Below the pieces are notes generated by a model that ran no database searches, was not told the origin of the DNA, and saw only the letters and a list, made by a program, of their open reading frames with translations. From assembly GCA_963783945.1 (NCBI GenBank), contig CAWAPS010000032.1:620001-684000 (forward strand): a stretch of 64,000 nucleotides of DNA, written 5' to 3'. Source of the DNA: CAWAPS01 sp963783945 (lineage in GTDB: Bacteria; Actinomycetota; Acidimicrobiia; Acidimicrobiales; Palsa-688). Positions 16,825 through 25,492 of the stretch are shown here, one piece after another. The position numbers and the translations under genes are program-made. The number at the start of each line of letters is the position of its first letter. Position 1 is the stretch's first letter.

Positions 16825-19518
16825 TTAGAGCTGGATATTTCGCAAATCCTTACGGGAACTGATGCCCAGCTTGGCGTAGGTGTTGCCCAGGTGGTATTCG
16901 ACCGCTTTGCGGCTGATGTAGAGCTGTTCGGCCACCTCGGGGTTGGTCAGCCCCTTGGCCACCAGGACGGCCACGTCGCGCTCCCGATCGGTCAGCCCCA
17001 GCGTGGAGCGACCGGACTTCTGGTCGGGGTGGATGCCGGCGGAGGCCAGGTCGGCCTCGACCCTGGCGAGGAAAGGGGCGGCCGCCGCGGAGCTGAGGAG
17101 CTGATGGGCGCGGCGCAGCTGGGTGACGGCCTGGCGGCGCTCGCCTCGGGCCCGCAGCAACCGCCCGTAGGCGTGGTGGGTGAGAGCCCGGTCCAGCAAC
17201 GGGTCGTCGGGACCGAATCGGGCCAGCGCCGCCTCGAAGCGGCCGGCCGCTTCTTGGGGCCGGCCTGTGGCTGCGGCCAGCCGGGCCCGAAGGGCTTCCA
17301 GGCGGGCCTCGAAAGTGAGGGCCCGGGCCGCTGCCGCGGCTTCGAGGCGATCGACGAGCTCGGCGGCCCGATCGAGCTGTCCACTGTCGACACAGGCGAC
17401 GATCAGGGTCGGCCAGAAGGTCAGCGCCGCCATCATGGGGGCCGTGGCGGGCAGCTCACCCAGGGCGTCGACGACGATCGGGGGCTGGTCTCTGGCCCGG
17501 CCCAGGGCCGCGGCCGCGTTCCGGGCGCTGAGAACGCCCTCGACGCTCCCGTAACGAGCGGCGATGCTTTCGGCGGTGGCGAGATGCCGGGCCGCCGGTT
17601 CCCACTCTCCCCGGTAGGCCAGGATGGTGGCCAGCACGGCCTGGCTCTGCGCCTGAACCCAGATCTGCTGCTCGTCGGAAGCGATGGAGGCGGCGGTGCG
17701 GGCGTGGACCAACGCTTCATCCCAGTCGCCACTGTTGATCAGCAGGAGGGCCATCTGGCCGTGGCACCGGGCCATCTGATAGATCGACGTCCTTTTGGCC
17801 GCACCAAGCACGGCCCGATGGTCGGCGATGGCGATGGTGGTGCGGCCGGCGAACAAACCCAGCGTGCCCCGGGTGACGAGCAGGTTCGCCTCATCGTCGG
17901 GAACCTGGTCCCCCGGCTGGGGTAGCCGCTGGCGCATACGTTCCAGGCCGGCGGGCGCGCCATGCAGCATGCCCTGGCCGAGGGCCAGGAAGATCCAGGC
18001 CATCCGCTCCACTCTGGGTCGGCCCTCGGCCAACGCCAGCGCCTGGTCGGCCGCCTCGACGGCGGCGTGGGCTCGGCCCTGGGTGACGTGAACCTCCGCC
18101 AGCTGCGCCCAGGCCCACCCCGCGCCCTCCCAGTCAGCCACCGCGGTCGCCTCAACGGCCGCCCGTCGCAGCCAGCGTTCACCGCCGGCGACGTCGCCCT
18201 GCTCCCAGTCCATCACCCCCAAAAGCAGGCTCCGGGTCGGCGAGTCGGGGCAGCCTTCGAGCTGGAGGCGCAACCCGGCCGCCTGGGCCGTCTGCCCCGC
18301 GTCGAGCAGGGCCCGCACTCCTTGCAGCAAGCGGCGTTCGGCCTTCTCCGGGGTGCCGCTCAGCGACGAGGCCCAGACCAGGTAGCGAGCCCCCACGGCG
18401 GCCGGGCCGGCGTCGATTTCTCGCCGGGCGGCCGCTTCGAGCTCGTCGGCCAAGCCGTCATCGGTGCCATCGGCGGCCGCCACCCGGTGGGCCAGGACCG
18501 CGGCGGGGGTCAAGACACCCGCCACGGCCCGGTGCAGGTCCCGGCGCCTGGTCGGCGACAGGTCCTGGTAGACGGCCTGACGGTAGAGCGGATGGGCGAA
18601 CTCGACCGGCGGGCCCGGCTGGCTCGGGTCCCAGCGGACAAAACCAGTATTGAGAAGAAGCTCGAACGGCCCGACCGGGGCCGCCACCCCGGCCGCCCGG
18701 CCCACCATCGCAAGCGGCGACCGCTGATTGATCACCGCCAGGGCCGCGGCCAACGCCTGCGCCTCGGCCGGAAGCTCGGACAGCCCGGCCGTCACCGACG
18801 ACGCCAACGTTCGGGGGGCAGGCAGATCCCCCTCCACCGCCTGCAGCTGCGCCGGGCTCAACTCGCCCAGCAGAGTTCGCACATACAGCGGGTGACCCCC
18901 GGTGTGGCCGTGCAGGCGGGCCGCCTGGCGGTCGGTCAACTCGACACCCGACACCCGGGACAGGGCGGCCACCTCCCCCACGGTGAAATCGGTAAGGACC
19001 ACATCACGGCACCGCTCCCGGTCCTGGCGGAGCCGGTCCCAACCGTCATCGGGCCGCGGCCGGCTGGTGATCACCACCATCACCCGGTCGCGGTCCAGGC
19101 GCCGGACCGCGCTGAGCAGCGCCTGGCGAGAAGCAACATCAGCCCAGTGCAGATCCTCGACCACCACCGCCACCGGGCCGCCATCCTGAGCGGCCGCCCA
19201 GGCCTTCACGATGTCCATCCCGGCCACAAACGGGCCGTCAGTGTTCACTGCTCCGAGCTGACCGGCCAGCTCAAAGGGGATGTCCGTCGCCAGCTCGTCC
19301 GCCTGGGCCCGGATCACTCCGAAATCGGCCGGTAAGGCCTCGACCGCCCGGCGCACCAGGACGGTCTTGCCCGACCCGGCCTCGCCTTCCACCCACACCA
19401 CCCACGGCCGCCCCCCCGCCGCCGCCCCGGCCACTTCAGCGATGACAGCCAGCTCCTGCGACCGCCCCACGAACCGGTCAGCACCCACATCCCGGTGAGA
19501 CACCGCCACGGCTCGCAC
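16825..19518 (-). CDS. Large ATP-binding LuxR-family (LAL) transcriptional regulator
   Basis: An 897-residue LAL/MalT-type regulator. FVGRSQELAVIAEV starts the AAA ATPase domain, with Walker A GEAGSGKT (~46-53) and Walker B VAVVVEDLHWAD (~125). A long alanine-rich helical TPR-like middle follows. The C-terminus is a LuxR HTH (LTDRERDVAVLVAKGLTNPE, VAEQLYISRKAVEYHLGNTY). Such proteins switch on target operons when a ligand and ATP are bound. GTG starts at 19518 or slightly downstream are possible. The target is not evident; the neighbouring carotenoid oxygenase is divergently oriented. Confidence 0.92.
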   Translation of the reverse strand: MRAVAVSHRDVGADRFVGRSQELAVIAEVAGAAAGGRPWVVWVEGEAGSGKTVLVRRAVEALPADFGVIRAQADELATDIPFELAGQLGAVNTDGPFVAGMDIVKAWAAAQDGGPVAVVVEDLHWADVASRQALLSAVRRLDRDRVMVVITSRPRPDDGWDRLRQDRERCRDVVLTDFTVGEVAALSRVSGVELTDRQAARLHGHTGGHPLYVRTLLGELSPAQLQAVEGDLPAPRTLASSVTAGLSELPAEAQALAAALAVINQRSPLAMVGRAAGVAAPVGPFELLLNTGFVRWDPSQPGPPVEFAHPLYRQAVYQDLSPTRRRDLHRAVAGVLTPAAVLAHRVAAADGTDDGLADELEAAARREIDAGPAAVGARYLVWASSLSGTPEKAERRLLQGVRALLDAGQTAQAAGLRLQLEGCPDSPTRSLLLGVMDWEQGDVAGGERWLRRAAVEATAVADWEGAGWAWAQLAEVHVTQGRAHAAVEAADQALALAEGRPRVERMAWIFLALGQGMLHGAPAGLERMRQRLPQPGDQVPDDEANLLVTRGTLGLFAGRTTIAIADHRAVLGAAKRTSIYQMARCHGQMALLLINSGDWDEALVHARTAASIASDEQQIWVQAQSQAVLATILAYRGEWEPAARHLATAESIAARYGSVEGVLSARNAAAALGRARDQPPIVVDALGELPATAPMMAALTFWPTLIVACVDSGQLDRAAELVDRLEAAAAARALTFEARLEALRARLAAATGRPQEAAGRFEAALARFGPDDPLLDRALTHHAYGRLLRARGERRQAVTQLRRAHQLLSSAAAAPFLARVEADLASAGIHPDQKSGRSTLGLTDRERDVAVLVAKGLTNPEVAEQLYISRKAVEYHLGNTYAKLGISSRKDLRNIQL

Positions 19519-19797
19519 GTTAGCCCTCCGCTACACGGGAGCCGGATGGCGGCCACCCCGAATCAGGCGATCCCACGACACCATCGGCCAGTCCAACACC
19601 GTGTCCGTCGAGGTGCCCGCGCCGCCGCCGTGTGGCACGCCGCCCAACCGCGCTGGCGGCCCCGCGCCGGCCGTGTGGCGGACCCGAGGTGGACCGGTCC
19701 TGCTGCCGCCAAAGAGGTCAATGCTGCCGCAGCTATCGTCAAGAATGGTCGTCACCGCCCGTGGCTGACGATCAGAGCCGCCAGTTCAGGGGGTCGC

Positions 19798-21133
19798 ATG
19801 TCAACTCTGGAGAACCGTTACCCGGCCGGCAACTACGCCCCAGTTTCCGCCGAACTGACGGCCCACGAACTGCCGGTCACCGGGTCGCGGCCGGCGGCTC
19901 TTTCGGGCCGGTAGCTGCGCAACGGCCCCAATCCACTGTCCCCGCCCGAGCCCTCCACCTACCACTGGTTCACCGGCGACGGCATGGTGCACGGCATCAG
20001 GCTCCGAGAGGGCCGGGCCGAGTGGTACCGAAACCGGTGGGTGCGCTTCGCCGAGGTGGCCCAGGCGCTGGGCGAGCCGGTCCGTCCCGGGCCGGTGCAC
20101 GCCGGCATGGATTTCGCCGCGAACACCAACGTGATCGGACACGCGGGCCGGACCTTCGCCCTGCTGGAAGCAGGAGCGCGGCCCTACGAGCTCACCTACG
20201 AACTGGACACGGTCGGGCCGACGGACTTCGGCGGCACCCTCCCCGCTGGCTATACCGCCCACCCAAACGCGATCCGGTCACAAGCGAGCTGCACGCCATC
20301 TCCTACTACTGGGGGTGGGGCAACCTGGTGCAGTACAGCGTGGTCGACGGGGCCGGTCGGGTCCGCAAGCCCGTCAACATAGAGGTCGGCGGTCCCATAA
20401 GCGTCCACGATGTCACTCACCGAACGGTATGTCGTGATCTACGACCTGCCGGTTGTATTCGATCTTGAAGCCGCCATGTCCGGCGGGGGCTTTCCGTACC
20501 GATGGGACCCTGACTACCGGTCCCGGGTGGGTTTGCTCGGCCGCGACAGTGCTGCCGACGACGACGTGAGATGCTTCGACGTCGAACCCTGTTACGTGTT
20601 TCATCCCATGAACGCCTACGACGACGGTGACACTGTCGTGCTCGACGTGGTGCGACACACCAGCATGTTCGACACCCACCTCCTCGGGCCCGACGAGGGT
20701 CGGCCCACGTTGGAGCGCTGGAGTGTCGACCTCGTCGGGGGCAAGGTCGTCGAGGAACGACTCGACGATCGCGGTCAGGAGTTTCCCCGCGTCGATGAGC
20801 GCGTCGTCGGACGCCGGCGCCGCTTCGGCTACGCCGGTGCCTTCCTCGAAAACGAGACGGCCCTGATCAAACATGATCTGGACCGCCGAACCAGCCAGGT
20901 GCGGCTCCTACCCTCCGCCGGCGGGTCCGCAGAACCGGTGTTCGTACCTGCCGGTCCCGACGCGGCCGAAGACGACGGGGTGGGTCCTCTCCATCGTCCA
21001 TGACCTCGACCGTGACCGGAGCGACCTGCTCGTGCTCAACGCCGCAGACTTCACGGGACAGCCGCAAGCGATCGTGCACCTGCCCCAGCGGGTTCCCTTC
21101 GGCTTCCACGGGAACTGGGTCCCGGACGACTGA
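19798..21133 (+). pseudogene. Carotenoid oxygenase (RPE65/lignostilbene dioxygenase family), interrupted
   Basis: The full-length family order is visible over ~445 codons: GNYAPVSAELTAHELPVTG, LRNGPNP, YHWFTGDGMVHGIRLREGRA, YYWGWGNLVQYSV, RYVVIYDLPVVFDLEAAM, CYVFHPMNAYDDGD, and the end HLPQRVPFGFHGNWVPD with the last metal-binding His. Interruptions are a TAG at 19912 where SGRYLRNG expects Tyr, a missing C near 20262, a shift near 20410, and an extra G in the run at 20977-20980. The enzyme would cleave carotenoid or stilbene double bonds using four His and Fe(II). Start and end are preserved. Confidence 0.8.
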
Positions 21134-21269
21134 TCCTCCGTCTGGCGGAAACACCGCCCCTCAACCCTTTTGGACTCGCCGAAAAGGCCCCGGCTCGACT
21201 CCTCACCGCCCGACCTCTCGACCGAACCGACCGCTCCGACTCTCGGCCGGCTTGGAATCCCATGAGGAC

Positions 21270-21289
21270 TAGGGGGTCTCCCTAGGGAC
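21270..21289. promoter_or_regulatory. Palindromic box shared with 23219-23239
   Basis: TAGGGGGTCTCCCTAGGG contains the palindromic halves AGGG and CCCT. It lies ~85 bp upstream of the 84-aa gene. A near-identical box, followed at the same distance by a similar GAAGCGCACACTGGG / GAGCGCCACAGTGG block, lies upstream of the lipoprotein gene, so a common regulator or promoter class is likely. Confidence 0.5.
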
Positions 21290-21374
21290 GTCGGCGGTCG
21301 TGAAGCGCACACTGGGTCGTAGATCGTCATTCCGAAACCGGGAAGGCGTGACCAGCGAAGGGAGCCACCAACTC

Positions 21375-21629
21375 ATGAGCACCAACGGCAGCGTATCCAC
21401 CACCCTCCTTGACTGGCAGGCCCCGCCGGCTCTGGGGCTCACCCAGACGACTGCCGCCGTGACGCGTGTCCGCTACCTCGAACGGCAGGTCTTCGACGAC
21501 AGCGGCCGTCAGCGCCGTGGCGTCACAGAAAGCGAAGTCCAAGGCCAGGTGAGCCAGATCAATCAGCTTCGCCAACTCCTCGGCTGGCTCGAAATCGACC
21601 TGCTCGGTCAATGGCGCTGGCCCAACTGA
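21375..21629 (+). CDS. Small hypothetical protein (first of a pair)
   Basis: An 84-residue protein, mostly polar and helical (RQRRGVTESEVQGQVSQINQ, LRQLLGWLEIDLLGQW). ATG 21375 follows GAAGGGAGCC. It lies below the palindromic box and 16 bp before a second small gene, so the two form a unit. No known family is recognised, and no signal peptide or membrane segment is present. Confidence 0.5.
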   Translation: MSTNGSVSTTLLDWQAPPALGLTQTTAAVTRVRYLERQVFDDSGRQRRGVTESEVQGQVSQINQLRQLLGWLEIDLLGQWRWPN

Positions 21630-21645
21630 GAAAGAGGAAGAAGCC

Positions 21646-21915
21646 ATGCTGATCACCAAGTTTCGGTCCCGCCGGCGGCCGCGCATCATCCGTCGTCTGC
21701 TCGCCGTTTTTGTCGGTAGGCGGCCTCCGACCCGCGGCGTCGAGGACCAGCTGTCCGACCGTCGGCCCGAGAGCACCACTCCAGACGCCCTCGACACCGC
21801 GATCGCCGACCGTCAAACAGAGATCCAAGAGGCGCGCGCCATGTCGCGCACACCCGAATCAGTCGACTGCTTCCTGCGGGCGATCGCGACGCTATCGGCC
21901 CCCACCGCGGCCTGA
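21646..21915 (+). CDS. Small hypothetical protein (second of a pair)
   Basis: An 89-residue protein with a very basic N-terminus (FRSRRRPRIIRRLLAVFVG) and an acidic, helical C-terminal half (DALDTAIADRQTEIQEARA). ATG 21646 follows GAGGAAGAAGCC. It is the likely partner of the preceding gene, which ends 16 bp upstream. The basic front may bind nucleic acid or membrane; this is a guess. No family recognised. Confidence 0.45.
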   Translation: MLITKFRSRRRPRIIRRLLAVFVGRRPPTRGVEDQLSDRRPESTTPDALDTAIADRQTEIQEARAMSRTPESVDCFLRAIATLSAPTAA

Positions 21916-22169
21916 CGGGGATCGACCACTCTGCCCGATCGGGTCGGTGGGCCGCCCGTGGGACAAGCGGGTGGTCCGGTTCCGCCCCGAGATGCCACGC
22001 TTGGCCCTGGCCAGCTGGGCTAGCCGCGATTGCATATACGGTTTCGTCTGGTCACGGGTGGCCGATCACTTTGGGGCCATAGCGGTCGGCGCCTTCGCGG
22101 TCGTGGGTAATGGGGAGAGACGCCCGTACATACCCCATTCACCTTGGGGCCGTCTCGGCTTCACTACGG

Positions 22170-22889
22170 TGTTACCTCGTGACGCCATGGTCGCCGAAGT
22201 CCCGACGATCTGCAGGTCCGGCGACTCACACACATCGCGAACCCGGCGCACCAGCATGGCCACGTCGCCGCCTTGGCGGCCCCGGTGGGTGTGCAATTCG
22301 TCCAGCACCAGAAAGCGCAAACCCCGGGCCGTGTACACCAAGTGCTGCCGCTCGTCCGGCGGGTCAGGACAAGGTCCGGCATCACATAGTTGGTGAGCAG
22401 AATGTCGGGCGGGTCGGCCAGGATGCGCCGCCGCTCGTCCGGTTTCTCCTGTCCCGTGTAGCGCGCGCGAACGTCACCGGCCGCTCGCTCGGCGAGAAGC
22501 CGAAATGCAAGAACTTCCGCAGCTCCTCGACCTGGCTGTTCGCCAGCGCGTTCATCGGGTACACCACGATGGCCTTCACCCCCGAGCCGGCGGAAGCTCC
22601 CTCCCGGAGGATCCGGTCCACGATCGGCACGATGTACCCCATCGACCTCTTTGACCCGGAATATCCGCTCGCAGCCCGGGTGCAACAGACCCTCCGAAAT
22701 CAGTTCGGCCGGTGTCCCCCCAGTAGCGAAGCTCGGGTTCAGGGATAGCCACGGATCCGGCCATTGAGCGGCGCTCGCCAACCGCTCGTCCAAGAAGGCT
22801 CTGATCCTGTCGTCGCGCGGCTGCACAAACGAGGCTGTAAAGGACTTGTAGTCCTCGACCAGGTCTGCCCTCAGAGAGAAGATGTCCAT
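22170..22889 (-). pseudogene. DEAD/DEAH-box helicase (Lhr/MrfA-like, DUF1998 group) fragment
   Basis: The N-terminus is intact: MDIFSLRADLVEDYKSFTAS, FLDERLASAAQWPDPWLSLN and ELISEGLLHPGCERIFRVK. It then jumps, in another frame, to GYIVPIVDRILREG and VKAIVVYPMNALANSQVEEL (motif Ia region), LADPPDILLTNYVM, FLVLDELHTHRGRQGGDVAM (Walker B as DELH) and IVGTSATMAS (motif III). The block with Walker A between FRVK and GYIVP is deleted, at least two shifts follow, and everything after motif III is gone. Such helicases occur in DNA repair and in phage-defence islands. This copy is inactive. Confidence 0.75.
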
Positions 22890-23043
22890 GTTCGCCCTCC
22901 GGCTCCAGGCACCGAGACGCTACCGCACGTCACTCTGGGCGCGGTCCCACGCCCGTTTTAGCCGCGACAGCAGAGTGGACCCCGCGACAAGTCGAGAATC
23001 GATTCTCTCCCGGCCGCATGGCGGCTCTGGGGGCTGGCATCGC

Positions 23044-23196
23044 TTAGAAACTTGGTCCGTCAGGGCTTTCGCCGGTGGCCTTGATCCACGACGTGGCGAT
23101 CTTCGGGTCCATTGAATAGGTAACCCCATGTGTCGGGGCCTGGCCACGCTCGGCCCGCTGGGCGCTAGCCTCATCTGCTCGACGCCGGATGTCCAT
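23044..23196 (-). CDS. Short ORF or tail of a lost gene
   Basis: A 50-residue minus-strand frame, starting MDIRRRADEASAQRAERGQA and ending SMDPKIATSWIKATGESPDG PSF. Composition and codon use look protein-like, but there is no ribosome-binding site and no recognised family. It may be the end of a truncated gene from the same island as the helicase remnant. Confidence 0.2.
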   Translation of the reverse strand: MDIRRRADEASAQRAERGQAPTHGVTYSMDPKIATSWIKATGESPDGPSF

Positions 23197-23218
23197 GGAT
23201 GCCCGGCCCGGTAGCGGA

Positions 23219-23239
23219 TTAGGGACTCTCCCTAGGGTC
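23219..23239. promoter_or_regulatory. Palindromic box upstream of the lipoprotein gene
   Basis: TTAGGGACTCTCCCTAGGG matches the box at 21270-21289 in sequence and in its downstream context (GGTGAGCGCCACAGTGG). It lies ~70-85 bp upstream of the lipoprotein start. Probably an operator or activator site. Confidence 0.5.
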
Positions 23240-23305
23240 TTTGCTTTCGGTGAGCGCCACAGTGGACCTGTCCGAATGGATCAAACGAACAAGGACAGGG
23301 AGAAC

Positions 23306-24298
23306 ATGAACATTTCACTGAGCAAAAAGGCGGTTGTCTGGTCCGCGGTCCTGGCTGCCGCAGCCTGCCTGGCCGGCTGCAGCACCGCGGCCTCCGCGGG
23401 CGGGGACCACCAGGCCAACGACCTGGCGGCAGCGGTCTTGGATCCCCCCGGCCCCCAGGGGCCTGGCGCGGCCTCGGCCACGCCCTCGGTAGTGAAGTTT
23501 GCCTTCGCTGGCCAACCGGTAAACTGGACCGTCCCCCAAGGCGTCACCTCGGTCACCTTCGAGGCCGCGGGCGCTTTCGGCGGGGGGAGTTTCGGGGGCC
23601 CGGGAGCCGACATCACCGGCACCCTCGCCGTGACGCCCGGCCAGACGCTGGTGATCGCGGTCGGGGGCAACGGCAGCAGCGCCGCTCACGCCCCGGGCGG
23701 ATGGGGGTACAACCAGATGTCCGGCGGGCCGGCGAACACGGCGGCCCAGTCCAACCGCAACGGCGGGTCGGGCGGCGGGGCGACCTTCGTCGGCGTCCAA
23801 AACGGCTCCGCCGTGGCGCCCCTGGTCATCTCCGGCGGCGGCGGCGGCTCCGGAGGCGGGTCCTCCGACCCGGCCTTCGCTGGCGCCGGTGGAAAGGCCG
23901 GGTGCGCGGCGGTAGCCGTCGTAGGTCCCATAATGCAGCCAGTCGTCAAATGCACCGCGCCGTCGCTCACCGGCGGCAACGGCGGACACGGCACCGTCGG
24001 GCCGCTGGGCGGCAACGGCGGGACAGCCGGAGCCAGCTCCACGTCCACGGGCGAGCGAGGGACCGGGGCCAAGAACCTCGGCGGCAACGGGGGCAGCGGC
24101 GGCGGCGGCCTAAAGGGCGGAGGCGCCGGAACCGGAGCCAGTGGCATCTCGGCGGGCGGCGGCGGCGGCGCGGGCACATCGTGGTACGACACCACGGCCG
24201 TCTCCAACTTCGTCATCACTACCGTCAGCACGCCCATCGACACCCCAGCCACCCTGACCAAGCCTGGCGTCATCATCACCTACCCGGCCGCCAGCTAG
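23306..24298 (+). CDS. Glycine-rich secreted lipoprotein
   Basis: A 330-residue protein with a lipoprotein signal peptide: a short basic start (SLSKKAV), a hydrophobic core and the lipobox LAGC at residues 22-25, so it should be lipidated and surface-anchored. After an alanine-rich linker comes a beta-rich domain (KFAFAGQPVNWTVPQGVTSV) followed by long glycine-rich repeats of GGNGG, GGGGGSGGGS and GGNGGHGTVG type, as in glycine-rich cell-surface proteins. ATG 23306 follows AGGGAGAAC; the earlier frame start at 23189 lacks a site. The function is probably structural or surface-related. Confidence 0.8.
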   Translation: MNISLSKKAVVWSAVLAAAACLAGCSTAASAGGDHQANDLAAAVLDPPGPQGPGAASATPSVVKFAFAGQPVNWTVPQGVTSVTFEAAGAFGGGSFGGPGADITGTLAVTPGQTLVIAVGGNGSSAAHAPGGWGYNQMSGGPANTAAQSNRNGGSGGGATFVGVQNGSAVAPLVISGGGGGSGGGSSDPAFAGAGGKAGCAAVAVVGPIMQPVVKCTAPSLTGGNGGHGTVGPLGGNGGTAGASSTSTGERGTGAKNLGGNGGSGGGGLKGGGAGTGASGISAGGGGGAGTSWYDTTAVSNFVITTVSTPIDTPATLTKPGVIITYPAAS

Positions 24299-24350
24299 AA
24301 GCAAGCAGCGAGGGGCCACACACCTGGAACAAGCGGGTTCAGCGCTTCGC

Positions 24351-24382
24351 GCAGAAGGGCGCTCACAAGAGCGCCCTTCTGC
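24351..24382 (+). terminator. Hairpin terminator after the lipoprotein gene
   Basis: A perfect 14-bp stem, GCAGAAGGGCGCTC, with loop ACAA and its complement, 53 bp after the stop. No T-run follows, as is common in high-GC actinobacteria. Confidence 0.7.
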
Positions 24383-24599
24383 GTCGTGTCCGGCCATTAG
24401 TTTTGGGTTGCTGACACCTCAAGATGGCCAGGGCCGCCGGCGCCCTATTATAGGTGAGCCTCGATTTCTAGCCGGCCGCCGTGCCAGAGTTGCAATCGGG
24501 TCGGCCGGCCCGGCGTTCTTGTTCTTCTCCCGGTTTGTGTGCGGGCTGGATCGACAAGATCATCTGGGCAACCGACCGCGCCGCTGCGAACGGCCTTCC

Positions 24600-24861
24600 C
24601 TACCGATTGGGGCCCCAGCCGCGTCCGCGCATCATTGGCAGGAACGCCTTGCACATGAGTATCTGACCCGTCACGTCTACTGAGAGGGCGCGCGGCCAGA
24701 GAGCGAGGTCGAGGTCATCCCAGCTGGCGGACTCGAACATCCCGGCGTTGTTCACCTCGTTCCGCGAGGCCGACGGCGATCGCTTGGCCTATCCCACGGG
24801 CCGCGCCGGTGATGAGGGCAACCCGTCCGGCGTGTGGGCTCTGTGTCGTGAATGTAGGCAT
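24600..24861 (-). pseudogene. Short-chain dehydrogenase (SDR) remnant with internal deletion
   Basis: The start MPTFTTQSPHAGRVALITGA with ARGIGQAIAVGLAERG is a classical SDR nucleotide-binding motif (TGxxxGIG). The next recognisable sequence, in another frame, is VNNAGMFESASWDDLDLALW and GQILMCKAFLPMMRGRGWG, the NNAG region. The ~55 residues between are missing, and the catalytic Tyr-Lys part is lost because the frame stops after RGRGWG. A clean internal deletion plus 3' loss makes it inactive. It sits 33 bp below the NmrA-like remnant on the same strand. Confidence 0.7.
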
Positions 24862-24894
24862 GAAACCGTCCCTTTCTTAGGGAGACCGAGAAGT

Positions 24895-25470
24895 TCAGGA
24901 GGCAACTGACTCGGCGATGGCGGGCTTGAGCGTGTCCTCGCACCACTGGCGAAAGCTGGTAGGCGTCGAGTTCTCTGGGCTGCGCGCCACGGCGTTGTCG
25001 ATTCCGTCGTTTTTCGCCCGGGCCATGTCGGTCATTCCTTGGGCCATGGCGTCTGACATCCCGAAGCTGACGAATCGCTCCTTGTAGGCCTCGAAGGCGG
25101 TCTGTTGGAAGCGGACCGCGGTGCCGAGCACCTCGGAAATGGCCTCGGCCATGTCGTCGAAGGACAGGTCCTCTGGACCGAGAAGCGGAACCTCGCCGAA
25201 CCCGTCCCAGCTCTCGTCGAGGAGGAGACGTGCGGCGGCGGCAGCGATGTCGCGGGTGGCGACGGTCGGCAGATTTCGATCGCCTGCGATCGGCGAGAAG
25301 AACACTCCCTGGTTCTTGATCGAAGGGACCTGACGAACGGTGTTGTCCATGAACGAGGGGTTGGTCAGTGCCCTGTACGACGCCCCGCTGGCGGCGATCA
25401 GGTCGTCCGTGGCCAAGGAACCGGTGACGTAGCCGGCCCTCCGGGTCACTGGCCAACGCGCTCTTCTCAA
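24895..25470 (-). pseudogene. NmrA-like atypical SDR, N-terminally truncated
   Basis: The frame carries the substrate-binding half of an NmrA/NAD(P)H-binding protein: DDLIAASGASYRALTNPSFM, TVATRDIAAAAARLLLDES, VPLLGPEDLSFDDMAEAISE and a helical end. The N-terminal Rossmann half with GxxGxxG is absent; upstream of ~25470 the frame reads basic nonsense and overlaps the TetR gene's 3' end. It is the 3' remnant of a gene of ~280 residues. Codons are normal, so the loss is probably a deletion. Confidence 0.65.
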
Positions 25471-25492
25471 AATCGATCGGGGCTGGCGCCTA

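Noticed and set aside
17962..19335. 457-codon plus-strand frame inside the LAL regulator
   Set aside because: Low-complexity Arg/Gly/Gln-rich translation, antisense to a clear ATPase/HTH gene.
24351..24382. Hairpin as a repeat-array unit
   Set aside because: Only one copy was seen and it follows a stop codon, so a terminator is the simpler reading.
24448..24683. Open frames after the lipoprotein terminator
   Set aside because: They have no motifs, and the far end overlaps the SDR remnant on the other strand; treated as non-coding.
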